Shown: positions 27,384-36,593 of the stretch, one piece after another
How positions within the stretch are numbered: position 1 is the first letter of the stretch
Layout: each line of letters opens with the position of its first letter
DNA from: Saccharospirillum salsuginis
Lineage (GTDB): Bacteria; Pseudomonadota; Gammaproteobacteria; Pseudomonadales; Natronospirillaceae
Assembly: GCF_014651855.1 (NCBI RefSeq)
Contig: NZ_BMXR01000001.1
Coordinates: 310,001 to 374,000, forward strand
Direction of reading: 5' to 3'
DNA length: 64,000 nucleotides
Made by a program: the position numbers and the translations under genes
Notes under the pieces: generated by a model
Told to the model about the DNA's origin: nothing
The model's database searches: none
Seen by the model: the letters and a program-made list of their open reading frames with translations, nothing else

Positions 27384-27552
27384 CCACCGGTCGTTACCTC
27401 AGATCATCGACCGTTATGGACGGGCCGAGAAGAGCTTATGCTCTGGCCCGTTTAGCGGCGGATAACGGCCTTCGGCCCCGATGCCGGGATGCCGGATCAG
27501 ACGTACCATTTCCGCCCTTTGTGAATCGTCGATTGACGCGAAACCACGTCGA

Positions 27553-27682
27553 GTAGGGCAGAAGTGGTCCGACACATCGGGCGACAGCGTTATCTGCCAT
27601 AGGAATGATAATGAGCCAGTGGACCCTTCCAATGGCTCATTTTTCTCCCCCGGCAGATAACGCTGTCGCTCTTCTGCCCTAC
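27553..27682. repeat. Inverted pair of GTAGGGCAGAAG palindromic repeats
   Basis: A long-form copy (27553-27598, GTAGGGCAGAAGTGGTCC...TATCTGCC) and a reversed short-form copy (27652-27682, ending CTTCTGCCCTAC) bracket about 50 bp. Each unit has internal complementary ends GGCAGA/TCTGCC, as in REP elements. The rest of 27384-27788 holds no gene I can support. Confidence 0.85.
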
Positions 27683-27788
27683 GACTCCCCCAATCTTTCC
27701 ATCCGTCACCAAACCTTCATCCCGCCGACCCCTAACTGTCATCCGGGTTACATAGGCTACCCTCATCCCCGAACCGTGGAGCCCGCCC

Positions 27789-28598
27789 ATGACTCACCGT
27801 TCCGTTCGTGCCGTTTTTATTTCGGACATTCATCTGGCCAACCTGAACAGCCAGGTCGACCTGCTCGCCGACTTCCTGAACAACACCGACATGGACCAGC
27901 TCTACCTGCTCGGTGACATTGTCGACCTCTGGAAATTGAGCACCCGCAAGGGCCGCTGGCACCGTCGGCACGAAAAGATTCTGCAGTTGATTCTGGCCAA
28001 GGCACGGAACGGCACCGAGGTCACTTACGTACCCGGCAACCACGACCCCTTCTTTCGCCACTTCGCCGACACCCGACTCGGGCCGATCCGGGTGGAATAC
28101 GAAGCCATCCACACCGCCGCCAGCGGCGAGCGCTATCTGCTGTTGCACGGCGACCGTTTCGATGACGACATCTACTGCGGTCACTTCTGGTGGCATCTGG
28201 GGGAATGGGCCTATGAATCCGTCGTTACCCTGAACCGGTACCTGAACAAGGTGCGAGCGCGGTTCGGCAAGCCTTACTGGTCCCTGCCCGGCGCACTGAA
28301 AATGCGCAGCAAGAAAGCCCAGGCCTATATCGACAGTTTCGAGGCCAAAGTGGTGAGCTATGCCAAACAACAGGGTGTGCAGGGCGTCGTCTGTGGACAC
28401 ATCCACCAGAGCAAGTTGCATATCGAAGACGGTTTCGTCTACGCCAACGACGGAGACTGGGTCGAAAGCTGTTCGGCGTTGCTCGAACACCACGACGGCA
28501 GTCTGGAACTGATCCAGGTTCCGCACCGCCAGGGTGAACCCAGAATACACTTACACCCATCCCCGACCTGGCAAACCAAACGGTCAAGTTCGATCTAA
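27789..28598 (+). CDS. LpxH-like metallophosphoesterase
   Basis: A 269-residue calcineurin-like phosphoesterase. All metal-site motifs are present: DIHLAN (D-x-H), LLGDIVDLW, GNHDPFF, LLHGDRFD and VCGHIHQS. This set and the DLW and RFDDD text match the UDP-2,3-diacylglucosamine pyrophosphatase group, which makes lipid X in lipid A synthesis at the inner membrane. The insert of about residues 125-180 (WHLGEWAYESVVTLNRYLNKVRARFGK) is typical of the long paralogue class rather than canonical LpxH (about 240 residues), so it may be a second, non-essential copy with altered substrate. Confidence 0.85.
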   Translation: MTHRSVRAVFISDIHLANLNSQVDLLADFLNNTDMDQLYLLGDIVDLWKLSTRKGRWHRRHEKILQLILAKARNGTEVTYVPGNHDPFFRHFADTRLGPIRVEYEAIHTAASGERYLLLHGDRFDDDIYCGHFWWHLGEWAYESVVTLNRYLNKVRARFGKPYWSLPGALKMRSKKAQAYIDSFEAKVVSYAKQQGVQGVVCGHIHQSKLHIEDGFVYANDGDWVESCSALLEHHDGSLELIQVPHRQGEPRIHLHPSPTWQTKRSSSI

Positions 28599-28799
28599 AA
28601 AGTGAGAACGGTTACACGATCCAACAAATCGTTACCCGATTAAGTGTCAAGTGTTTCACAAAGCAGGCACCGTCACATTGCGCTTTCAAGGCATAGGGAC
28701 CACTCTTGGTCGTAAACATGTCGAGCGAGTGACGGTGTCCGAAACGCGGACACACCTCAGCAGTTCGCCGACCGGAACGGACGCCCCGGGGAGGCCTGA

Positions 28800-29672
28800 A
28801 TGCTGGCTCTATTATCTGTTCTCACACTCTTCCTGCTGGGTTTCGTGGTCGGTTACTGGTCCATGCACCTGTACCCAAGACTGCGACCCTTTCGCTACAG
28901 CCACCACACTGAACCCCAGTTGCCGGCTTCGTCCACGACCAGCCAATTGCAGACGCTGGCCAAGCTGTACGACCTGCCGTCAATCGTCGCGGACAGCCGG
29001 AACGATGCCGAACGCATCGATGCGCTGGTTCGCTGGGTGCACGATCAATGGAAACCTCAGCCTGGGCACTCGGCCGGGACGGACAACCCGCTGGACATCC
29101 TGTCGCGTGCCGCACAGGGCGAACGCTTCTGCCGGGCCGACTACGTCACGGTGCTGGCCAATGCCCTCCAGGCCATCGATCTACCCACCCGCTTACTCGA
29201 ATTACACACGAGAGACAGCCATTGGCGCCCCTTTGGTGGCTACTACCAGGGAATGGAAGTCTTTCTCAGGGACAAGCAAAAGTGGGTCTGGGTCGATGCG
29301 CAATACGACGCCGTCATTCTGAATCACGGCGAGTTTTGCAGTGCACTGGAAATCAAGGAAGCCTTGCTGGATTGGAACAACGGTCTGGAACTGGCGTCGG
29401 CCGAAGGCATTACCGACATCGACAGCTATTTGGCCTTTCTTGGGCCGTTTCTGGACATCTTCATTGCCCAGCCCCTGGGACAACCCCGTCGATTCGCCCT
29501 GGTGCCGCCGCAACTGAAGTTCCCGCGCCGCCACCACGGCCTGGGTCGCACCCTGTACGACCAGCGTTGTCACTCAATGGACGTGTTCTACGCCGGTCAC
29601 CCGACCCCGCAGATCGTACCGACCCCGATCCGCCCAAGAGGAGCGTTCAGGCCGCACTCGGTCAGCGCGTGA
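28800..29672 (+). CDS. Membrane-anchored transglutaminase-like protein
   Basis: A 290-residue protein with one N-terminal membrane segment (LLSVLTLFLLGFVVGYWSMHLY). It then shows a papain/transglutaminase-like region: RIDALVRWVHDQWKP, a candidate nucleophile in GERFCRADYVTVLANALQAIDLPTRLLELH, and VWVDAQYDAVI, which would supply the acid. A His at LLELHTRDSHWRP completes a plausible Cys-His-Asp triad. GGGGAGG at 28788-28794 decides the start. Bacterial members are often proteases or peptide-modifying enzymes; the substrate is unknown. A hairpin (GTGTCCG...CGGACAC) lies 40-60 bp upstream. Confidence 0.7.
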   Translation: MLALLSVLTLFLLGFVVGYWSMHLYPRLRPFRYSHHTEPQLPASSTTSQLQTLAKLYDLPSIVADSRNDAERIDALVRWVHDQWKPQPGHSAGTDNPLDILSRAAQGERFCRADYVTVLANALQAIDLPTRLLELHTRDSHWRPFGGYYQGMEVFLRDKQKWVWVDAQYDAVILNHGEFCSALEIKEALLDWNNGLELASAEGITDIDSYLAFLGPFLDIFIAQPLGQPRRFALVPPQLKFPRRHHGLGRTLYDQRCHSMDVFYAGHPTPQIVPTPIRPRGAFRPHSVSA

Positions 29673-29732
29673 CGGTGTAAATGGACATGGCCCGACGTAC
29701 CGGGCCATTCCGGTTGCCAACTGATCCCGATC

Positions 29733-30049
29733 GTAGGGCAGAAGAGCCCGAGGCGACATCTGCCGATCAGAAGCAGAGGCAATAGATAAATTGCCGGCAA
29801 ATAACCGTAGGGCAGAAGTGGTCCGACACATCGGGCGACAGCGTTATCTGCCGTTGTCGATGTTGGCGATAAACACGCTCCCGGCGATAAACTAGACCTC
29901 GGCTGGTTCGTCATTCCTGCCTGTTGCTTGCCCTGTTGCCACCGTTTTAACGGCAGATAACGCTGTCGCTCTTCTGCCCTACGTGTCGGACAAGTCTAAC
30001 TCGTAGCCTATGGCCCCGGCAGATATCGCCTCGGGCTCTTCTGCCCTAC
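29733..30049. repeat. Cluster of four GTAGGGCAGAAG palindromic repeats
   Basis: Copies at 29733-29765 (forward, short), 29807-29853 (forward, long form with TGGTCCGACACATCGGG), 29951-29982 and 30016-30049 (both reversed). Forward and reverse copies face each other, giving a large potential cruciform. They occupy the convergent region between the transglutaminase-like gene and cysE. No gene is seen here. Confidence 0.88.
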
Positions 30050-30092
30050 GGTTTCCCAATCAAACCACCGGTCAATCGGTCACCCAAACGAC

Positions 30093-30881
30093 TTAACCAC
30101 CCGAATTCGCCGACCGGTCCGAATCTTCCAGCGGCTCGAAATCCTCATCATCCAACTCGGGCACTTCCTTCGCTTGGTAACTGGCGTCGATCTGTTTCAG
30201 CGTTCTGCACATGCTGTTGATGCGCTCATCCTGGGCGTGGATGTGTTCCAGCAGGGCTTTGATGGCGTGTGCCGTCGGGTCGGGCATTTGGGAGACACCG
30301 TAGGCATCGAACCCGATTTTCTTGGCCATTTCCTGCTGCTTCTCGCTGAACGGCAGTACCTTTTCACCCTTGTGCTTGACGATGCGCCCGGGAATGCCGA
30401 CCACGGTCGCCGCTTCCGGCACTTCCTTGGTCACAACGGCATTGGAGCCGATGCGGGCGTCTTTGCCCACGCTGAACGGCCCCAGCACCTTGGCACCGGC
30501 ACCGACAATAACGCCGTCTTCGAGTGTCGGGTGGCGCTTGCCTTTCCGCCAGCTGGTACCGCCGAGGGTGACACCCTGGTAAATGGTGACATCGTCGCCG
30601 ACTTCGGCCGTCTCGCCGATAACAACGCCCATACCGTGGTCGATGAAGAACCGACGACCGATCTTGGCCCCGGGATGGATTTCGATGCCGGTCAACCAGC
30701 GCGATACCTGCGAGATCCAGCGGGCCAGGGTTTTCAACCGCCATTGCCACAGCTTGTGCGTCAGCCGATGCACCAGAATGGCGTGCAGACCCGGGTAGTT
30801 CAGCAGTACTTCGAACCAGTTACGGGCCGCCGGATCACGGTCAAAGACGCTTTGGATGTCTTCTTTCACACCTCGGAACAT
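30093..30881 (-). CDS. cysE: Serine O-acetyltransferase
   Basis: A 262-residue cytosolic enzyme making O-acetylserine, the first committed step of cysteine synthesis. The N-terminal helical part is short ([40 protein letters not shown]). The left-handed beta-helix of hexapeptide repeats follows ([43 protein letters not shown]), with the catalytic His/Asp in FIDHGMG, and [25 protein letters not shown] charged C-terminal extension of about 60 residues replaces the usual feedback-sensitive tail, so cysteine inhibition may differ. It is 2 bp downstream of trmJ on the same strand, a linkage conserved in gammaproteobacteria. Confidence 0.93.
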   Translation of the reverse strand: MFRGVKEDIQSVFDRDPAARNWFEVLLNYPGLHAILVHRLTHKLWQWRLKTLARWISQVSRWLTGIEIHPGAKIGRRFFIDHGMGVVIGETAEVGDDVTIYQGVTLGGTSWRKGKRHPTLEDGVIVGAGAKVLGPFSVGKDARIGSNAVVTKEVPEAATVVGIPGRIVKHKGEKVLPFSEKQQEMAKKIGFDAYGVSQMPDPTAHAIKALLEHIHAQDERINSMCRTLKQIDASYQAKEVPELDDEDFEPLEDSDRSANSGG

Positions 30882-30883
30882 AG

Positions 30884-31660
30884 TCAGGGCTTCCTTATGG
30901 ATTTGTCGACCTGAGTCAGCATGCCACGCAGGATGTTGGCTTCCACCTCATCAGGCTGGGCGCGGAGAATGAGTCGACGCAGCTTATTCATCAGAGTCCG
31001 TGGGTTATTGGGGTCGAGGAAATCAATCTCAACCAGGGTTTTTTCCCAGTGATCGAACAGACCTTCCAGTTGCTCACTGCGGGCCGGCGGCTGGTCCCAG
31101 GTCACGCCCCAGCGTTCGGGCGTCTGGGGTTCGGCCAGCACCTGGCGCATGCGCAGCTCGTAGACCATCACCTGAACCGCCTGAGCCACATTCAGCGAAC
31201 TGTAATCCGGGTTCGCCGGGATGTTCACGTGGCAGTGACACCGGGCCAGCTCCTCATTGGTCAACCCGCTGCGTTCACGTCCGAACAACAACGCCACTGG
31301 CGAACCAGCCGGATGATCGGCCACACGGTCCGCCATCTCACGCGGGTTAACCAGCGGCCACGGCAGGGACCTCGAGCGCGCCGAGGCACCGACGACCAGA
31401 CCGCACTCGGCGATCGCCTCATCCAGATCCTCCACCACCTGCGCCTGGTCCAGCACATCCTGGGCGCCCGAGGAACGGGCATAGGCTTCCTCGCTCGGGA
31501 AATCCGCCGGGGACACCAGAACCAGCCGGGTCAGCCCCATTGTCTTCATCGCCCGGGCGGCCGCCCCGATGTTGCCGGAATGGGAGGTATGGACCATCAC
31601 AACGCGGATATCGTCCGGATTGATCGCCTCTTGCATGGCCGGTTCGGTCTGTGACATCAA
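30884..31660 (-). CDS. trmJ: tRNA (Cm32/Um32) methyltransferase TrmJ
   Basis: A 258-residue SPOUT methyltransferase that 2'-O-methylates nucleotide 32 of several tRNAs. Motifs: [25 protein letters not shown] (N-terminal SPOUT), [24 protein letters not shown] (the knot region binding S-adenosylmethionine) and [19 protein letters not shown]. The C-terminal 90 residues form the tRNA-binding helical extension typical of TrmJ. A second in-frame ATG follows the first, so the true start could be three bases later. Divergent from suhB across about 257 bp, and followed directly by cysE. Confidence 0.93.
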   Translation of the reverse strand: MMSQTEPAMQEAINPDDIRVVMVHTSHSGNIGAAARAMKTMGLTRLVLVSPADFPSEEAYARSSGAQDVLDQAQVVEDLDEAIAECGLVVGASARSRSLPWPLVNPREMADRVADHPAGSPVALLFGRERSGLTNEELARCHCHVNIPANPDYSSLNVAQAVQVMVYELRMRQVLAEPQTPERWGVTWDQPPARSEQLEGLFDHWEKTLVEIDFLDPNNPRTLMNKLRRLILRAQPDEVEANILRGMLTQVDKSIRKP

Positions 31661-31917
31661 AAAACACTCTCTGGCTATTAACGGTTGGACACAATAGCTG
31701 TATCATACCCGCCCTTTTTCGGGAAAGCTCCCGTGTGTCGCCCAAGGCCCTTCAGCGTCAGTATGCTGGACACAGCGCCCGGCGGTGCAACCGTTGTTTA
31801 ACAAACCCGTCCCTGCGGATAACCCCAGATGGCCCGCACGACCTGTCCCGCCGGCACTTCCGTGACCCGGCTGGCCCACTCGTGCGCCCGTCGATGACTG
31901 TGTGAGTACCCAGAACC

Positions 31918-32667
31918 ATGCAACCGATCCAGACCATAGCCCTGCGCGCCGCCCGTGGCGCCGCCGACAAACTGAGCTACACCCTGAGCAACATCGAATC
32001 ACTGACCGTCGAAGGTGCCACCCGCAAGGACGTGTTCGACAAAGCCATCGAAGACGCCGCCTGGCGTGCCCGCAAAGCCATCCGCAAAGCCCACCAGCGC
32101 CACCACATCGACAGCCTGCACATCGGCATGGACGAAAGCCGCGACCACGACGGCCAATCCAGCTGGAAAATCAACGTCCTCACCGGCGAATCCAACTACC
32201 GCTCCGGCTACCCCGGCTACCTGATCAACATCGCCTACTACGTCAAAGACCGCATCGAAGCCGTCGCCCTGCTCGACCCCGTCACCGGCGACGAATACAC
32301 CGCCATGCGCGGACGCGGCATGCAACTCAACGAACGCCGCATGCGCGCCGACGGCACCAACCTCGACAACGCCATCGCCGCCGTCGACAGCAACGACTTC
32401 AGCCAAACCCAACGCTGGGCCGAACGCACCGGCGCTCTGCGCGTCACCGGCTGTGGCTTGCTCAACATCGCCTACCTCGCCACCGGCCGCGTCCAGCTCG
32501 CCTACGCCGACAACCTCAACGACTACGACTTCCACGCCGCCAGCCTGCTTATCCAGGAATCCGGCGCCCTCTCCGGCGACCGCAGCGGCGGCCCGGCCAG
32601 CGCCAAGAAAGCCGAACTGCTGGCCGCCGCACCCAAGGTGTTCAAACAGGCGTTGGCCAGCCGCTGA
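31918..32667 (+). CDS. suhB: SuhB-like inositol-phosphatase-fold protein lacking catalytic residues
   Basis: A 249-residue protein that aligns with SuhB over its length (ALLDPVTGDEYTAMRGRGMQLNERRMR, VTGCGLLNIAYLATGRVQLAYADNLNDYDFHAASLLIQESGALSGD) and sits divergently from trmJ, the usual suhB position. But the metal-binding box that should read W-x-x-D-P-L-D-G-T is WKINVLTGES at residues 83-92: the two Asp are Asn86 and Thr89 and the Thr is Glu91. The upstream E-E-S box is DES at 72-74. Phosphatase activity is therefore unlikely. In E. coli SuhB's essential role is as a Nus-factor partner in rRNA antitermination, which does not need catalysis; this homologue may keep only that role. Confidence 0.85.
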   Translation: MQPIQTIALRAARGAADKLSYTLSNIESLTVEGATRKDVFDKAIEDAAWRARKAIRKAHQRHHIDSLHIGMDESRDHDGQSSWKINVLTGESNYRSGYPGYLINIAYYVKDRIEAVALLDPVTGDEYTAMRGRGMQLNERRMRADGTNLDNAIAAVDSNDFSQTQRWAERTGALRVTGCGLLNIAYLATGRVQLAYADNLNDYDFHAASLLIQESGALSGDRSGGPASAKKAELLAAAPKVFKQALASR

Positions 32668-32751
32668 GACGGTGAATTGCAGGAGCCATGATCCGCACGC
32701 GGCGCTGTGCGCGATTACGCGAATAGTAGTTGTCCAGCCTCCCGGCTGGAC

Positions 32752-32882
32752 GGGTCGCGCACGGAGTGCACTCCTACATTTTCAGGAACCGGCGGAGCAA
32801 TCGGATCACATGATTGCGGCACCGATGGCCAGTGGTGGATGTCCGGGTTACTGGGCGGGTCGCGCACGGCGTGCGCTCCTAC
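32752..32882. repeat. Two GGGTCGCGCACGG palindromic repeats
   Basis: Copies at 32752-32777 and 32857-32882, each GGGTCGCGCACGG followed by GTGC-CTCCTAC, self-complementary around CACGG(A/C)GTG. Both are in the suhB-patatin gap. A third copy lies inside the KilA-N gene at 60171. Confidence 0.75.
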
Positions 32883-32940
32883 ATACCTCTGGAGTCAACT
32901 GAGATATCGGATCGTTGTGGCATTGAAGACCAGCGCCGGG

Positions 32941-33036
32941 GGCCCGGTATTCCCATACGGGGATATCTGAGGCAGGACGCCGAAGCTAAGCCTACATGGA
33001 TGTATTCACGGCGGCCCCGAATGGGAATACCGGGCC
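32941..33036. repeat. Long intergenic hairpin element (core motif family)
   Basis: Arms 32941-32962 and 33015-33036 pair (GGCCCGGTATTCCCAT with a single mismatch near the inner end). The centre carries AAGCCTACATGGATGTATTC, then ACGGCGGCCCC, shared with 15707 and 42277. No gene is seen in 32668-33170 apart from repeats. Confidence 0.75.
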
Positions 33037-33170
33037 GCCGGTGCGGGTTCCAGGCACCCAGCAATCCCAGCAGGATCCTGTGACGAAAGTCACGGCTTAA
33101 CCGCCCACCGCCGCCGCTGCCCGAAAGACCGTGTTATAGTCCGCCCGCTTCAACCAATGGAACCGTTGTT

Positions 33171-34241
33171 TTGACCGACCTGCTCCACATCTACGCCGGC
33201 CAACACGCCCTCAAGCACATCCGCCAGCAAGGCCTCTCGCCCCAGGACATCCGCGTCATCCTCGGCGCCTCCGGCGGCCCCAAATGGTTCGTGCTCAGCC
33301 ACCTCGACCGCTACTTCGCCCGCGAATGGCTGCCGCGCATCCCCCACCCCATCGACATGATGGGCAGCTCCATCGGCGCCTGGCGCATGGCCTCCTACGC
33401 CAACCTCAACCCGGTGGCCGCGATCGATCGATTGGAAGATGGCTACAAAAACCAGCGCTACTCGGAAAACGCCGAAGCCGACGAAATCACCGCCAAGGTC
33501 ATCGAATTCGTCGACTACGCCCTGGGCGACACCCCGTTCGACGACCTGCACCCCAACCGCCACCTGCATCTGGTCACCGCCCGGTGCAAAGGCGCCACGG
33601 CCGCCGCCTCCGCGCGTCGACAGGCCTGGGCATTCGGTCGCGTCGCCCTGAGCAACCTGATCAGCCGCTCCAACCTGCCCCGCTATTTCGACCGCGTCGT
33701 CTTCCGCACACGCGGCGCCAGCCTTCCCCTGGCTCACTGGGACCAGTTTGCGACCCAACAGGTCGACCTGACCGCCAACAACCTGCGCCCGGCGCTGCAA
33801 GCCAGCGGCGCAATACCGGTGGTTATCCACGGCGTCACCAATCCGCCCGGCGCCCCGAGCGGGGTCTACCGCGACGGCGGCATGGCGGACTACCACTTCG
33901 ACCTGCCGCTCAAACCGGACAACGGCCTGGTGCTCTACCCGCATTTCTCACCGGTGATGAAACCCGGCTGGTTCGACAAACCCCTGCGCTGGCGCAAAGT
34001 CACCGCGGACCACTACAGCCACACCATCGTGATCTGCCCCAGCCCGGCTTTCATCGAATCTCTCCCGTTCCGGAAAATCCCGGACCGGAAAGACTTCGAA
34101 CGCCTGGATGACACTACCCGATTGAACTACTGGCAAACGGTCATCGATGAAAACCAGCGCCTGGTGGACGAGTTCGATGACTGGTGGCAACAGGGTTGCC
34201 CGCTGGAAAAAGTTCGTCCGATCGAAGAGATCGCTGCCTAG
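33171..34241 (+). CDS. Patatin-like phospholipase
   Basis: A 356-residue serine lipase of the patatin fold. The oxyanion loop is LGASGGPKW (about residue 30), the nucleophile elbow is GSSIGAW with Ser near residue 64, and the Asp of the dyad is in YRDGGMADYH near residue 225. No signal peptide, so likely cytosolic and peripheral to the membrane. The start codon is TTG; no in-frame ATG precedes the catalytic loop closely enough. Substrate is probably a phospholipid or acyl ester. It is convergent with and ends directly against the histidine kinase gene. Confidence 0.85.
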   Translation: MTDLLHIYAGQHALKHIRQQGLSPQDIRVILGASGGPKWFVLSHLDRYFAREWLPRIPHPIDMMGSSIGAWRMASYANLNPVAAIDRLEDGYKNQRYSENAEADEITAKVIEFVDYALGDTPFDDLHPNRHLHLVTARCKGATAAASARRQAWAFGRVALSNLISRSNLPRYFDRVVFRTRGASLPLAHWDQFATQQVDLTANNLRPALQASGAIPVVIHGVTNPPGAPSGVYRDGGMADYHFDLPLKPDNGLVLYPHFSPVMKPGWFDKPLRWRKVTADHYSHTIVICPSPAFIESLPFRKIPDRKDFERLDDTTRLNYWQTVIDENQRLVDEFDDWWQQGCPLEKVRPIEEIAA

Positions 34242-35591
34242 TCATGGAACGGGCAACACCACCCGTACCCTGAGACCTCCGAGTGTGGAGCGATCAAACG
34301 TCATCTCGCCCCGATAGCTGTCCACGACGGCCTGGCATATCGAGAGTCCCAGCCCATGTCCCCTCTCGGTTCGATCGGACTCATCCAGCCGGACACCTCG
34401 TCCGGCGAGTCGCTCGTAATCGGCTTCGACGACGCCGGCACCATCGTCTTCCACGTCCCACCGCCATGCTGTTTCGACGCGACGCAGGCTCAACCGCACT
34501 CTGGACCGCGCATGGCGGCAGGCGTTATCCAACAGATTACCCAACAGTTCCAGAACATCGTCGCGATCGAACGGCAGGGTATCCACATCGGGCAAATCCA
34601 GTTCCACGCGGGGCGCCTCGCGATACAGACGAGACATCATATCGACCAGATAGGGTAATTCTTCAGCGGGGGCAAATCGGCGCCCCGGACTGGGGGTACC
34701 GGCAATTCGGGCACGACGTAATTCGCGATCGATCCGCTCGTGCAACTGGTGGTAGACCCGCATCAACGCTTCCCGATCGTCAGGCCCGGACTGCCGATCG
34801 GCCAGAGAGTGCAGTTGCTGCAAGGGACGCTTGAGTTCGTGAGACAAATTACCAAGCGCAGTACGCGACCGGCGAATCTGTTGATCGGAGCGCTCCAGCA
34901 CACTCAACAAAGCGTCCACCAGGGGCGCCACTTCCTCGGGAAGCGATTCGGGAATTTGGCTTTCAATACCCAGACGGTGCGCTTCCAGCTCACGTTGCAG
35001 CGGTTTCAACCGGGCAAAACCTCGTCGCAACACCCGCCGTTGCATCCACAGCAAAACGGCGACGGCAACCAGTACCAGCAACAACAGAACGCTTTCGAAT
35101 CGGCGCTGCTCCATCTGCAGGGGAGCAAGATCCTCGGCTATCCAGAGCGAGTACACCTGGCCGCCCTTCTCGAACCCCAGTTGCCACACCAACCAGGTCT
35201 GACCGTTCAACTCACGCCGAATACCGACGCGTGTCTCGCCGGGAAGAAGCCGTTCCACCTCGAAGGTCAAATCCCACAGGGAGCGGGACCGGTCGGTGCG
35301 ATCCGGACCGCTGAGGATATAGTAGTGTCCGGAATGAGCACGCTGATAGACACTGGGCAACTGATTGTCCGTTATGCGCCAATCGTCCGGACCGGCCACC
35401 ACCAGCGAGGTTATGAGGCTTTCGGCATCGTGCTCCAGACGGGTCAGAACGAAATCGCGGCTCAGCCGGCTCACCGCGATGTCCACGAATACCAGCACGC
35501 CCCCCATGACCAGAACGAGCACCACCAACAACCGGAACCGGATTCCGCGTTCCAGCGATGGCCGGCGCCGACCGCGCGGGTCTCTAGGCAT
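34242..35591 (-). CDS. Membrane sensor histidine kinase
   Basis: A 449-residue kinase: membrane segment at about 20-42, periplasmic sensor of about 120 residues (DDWRITDNQLPSVYQRAHSGHYYILSG), second membrane segment at about 170-190 (VLLLLVLVAVAVLLWM), then the linker. The H-box is LGNLSHELKRPLQQL. The N-box is LELLGNLLDNACRHA, followed by VEDDGAGV and GHGLGLSICQAVV. It phosphorylates the response regulator encoded 8 bp upstream in overlap. Kinases next to PepSY/cytochrome modules usually sense redox, metal or envelope conditions; the ligand is not visible. Confidence 0.9.
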   Translation of the reverse strand: MPRDPRGRRRPSLERGIRFRLLVVLVLVMGGVLVFVDIAVSRLSRDFVLTRLEHDAESLITSLVVAGPDDWRITDNQLPSVYQRAHSGHYYILSGPDRTDRSRSLWDLTFEVERLLPGETRVGIRRELNGQTWLVWQLGFEKGGQVYSLWIAEDLAPLQMEQRRFESVLLLLVLVAVAVLLWMQRRVLRRGFARLKPLQRELEAHRLGIESQIPESLPEEVAPLVDALLSVLERSDQQIRRSRTALGNLSHELKRPLQQLHSLADRQSGPDDREALMRVYHQLHERIDRELRRARIAGTPSPGRRFAPAEELPYLVDMMSRLYREAPRVELDLPDVDTLPFDRDDVLELLGNLLDNACRHARSRVRLSLRRVETAWRWDVEDDGAGVVEADYERLAGRGVRLDESDRTERGHGLGLSICQAVVDSYRGEMTFDRSTLGGLRVRVVLPVP

Positions 35592-36255
35592 CCTGTTCCA
35601 TCGTCAGCCGATAACCCTGTCCGCGCCGGTTGGTGATCCGTTCGCGCCCCAGTCTCTGACGCAGACGATTGATGTAGACTTCAATCACATTGCTGTCCGT
35701 CAAGCGCTCTTCCTCATAGATGTGCTCGCTCAGTTCGGTTTTGGAGAGATAACGGTCGGGGTGGAGCATCATGTACCGCAACAGACGGAATTCGATGCCG
35801 GTAAGACAATGTACCCGTCCTTCGCGATCGGTCACGGTTTGCCGGTCGGTATCCAGCGTCAGACCCGCTACCCTCAGGTTCGCCGGTGTCTGGCCATGGC
35901 TTCGATGAATAATGGACTCAATGCGGGCCAGAAGTTCTTCGACGTGAAACGGCTTTCCCAGGTAGTCGTCGGCCCCGGCTTTGAGACCATCCACCCGTTC
36001 GTGCCAGGTATCGCGGGCGGTCAATACCAATACCGGCACAGCCAGGCCATCGCGGCGCCAACCGGTCAGCACATCCAACCCGGAACAACCGGGCAAGCCA
36101 AGGTCGAGGATGACCAGATCGAATGATTCCTCACGGGCGAGGAAATCACCGTCCAGCCCATTGTCGGACCATTCCACGGCATACCCGCCCCGGCGCAGAC
36201 GAGGGAGTAAGTCGTCGACGACGGCGACATCATCCTCGACCAACAACAAGCGCAT
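35584..36255 (-). CDS. OmpR-family response regulator
   Basis: A 223-residue regulator. The receiver domain has acid pocket VEDDVA, phospho-acceptor Asp51 (LVILDLGLPG), the switch Thr in LVLTARD and Lys in DDYLGKPF. The winged-helix effector domain has TGIEFRLLRYMMLHPDRYLSKTELSEHIY and the recognition helix region SNVIEVYINRLRQRLG. It overlaps the kinase gene and lies 2 bp after the PepSY gene, so the whole set through cytochrome b561 may be one autoregulated operon. Confidence 0.93.
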   Translation of the reverse strand: MRLLLVEDDVAVVDDLLPRLRRGGYAVEWSDNGLDGDFLAREESFDLVILDLGLPGCSGLDVLTGWRRDGLAVPVLVLTARDTWHERVDGLKAGADDYLGKPFHVEELLARIESIIHRSHGQTPANLRVAGLTLDTDRQTVTDREGRVHCLTGIEFRLLRYMMLHPDRYLSKTELSEHIYEEERLTDSNVIEVYINRLRQRLGRERITNRRGQGYRLTMEQDA

Positions 36256-36257
36256 CT

Positions 36258-36593
36258 TCAGTCCTCGATGTCCATTTCAATCATTTGCCCCGTCGCCGCA
36301 TCGAATTCGAACTCACGCACGATACCGTCGGCACCCAATACCTCGACTTCGTAGAGAAATCGCTTCACGCCATGTTCCTCTTCCGCCTCGACCTCGACGT
36401 CCAGCAATCGCCCGTTGAGCAAGTCGGCATGTCGTTCCAGCAGCGTTTCAAGTGACAGGATCGTCCCCTGCGCGACCATCTCGCGCACGTCTTCGGAGCG
36501 CAGATGACGCTCCGAGGCCAGTGCAACATCCGGCAGGCCGAGCACGCTAATCGTCCCAACGACCATAACCCGGTATAACCACGGTATCTTCAT
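36258..36593 (-). CDS. PepSY-domain protein
   Basis: A 111-residue secreted protein with a signal peptide (MKIPWLYRVMVVGTISVLGLPDVALA). One PepSY domain follows: EMVAQGTILSLETLLERHADLLNGRLLDVEVEAEEE, then YEVEVLGADGIVREFEFDAATGQMIEMDIED. PepSY proteins beside two-component systems act as periplasmic modulators or inhibitors. The ATG at 36593 lies 46 bp inside the end of the upstream cytochrome gene and is chosen because it begins the signal peptide. Confidence 0.85.
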   Translation of the reverse strand: MKIPWLYRVMVVGTISVLGLPDVALASERHLRSEDVREMVAQGTILSLETLLERHADLLNGRLLDVEVEAEEEHGVKRFLYEVEVLGADGIVREFEFDAATGQMIEMDIED

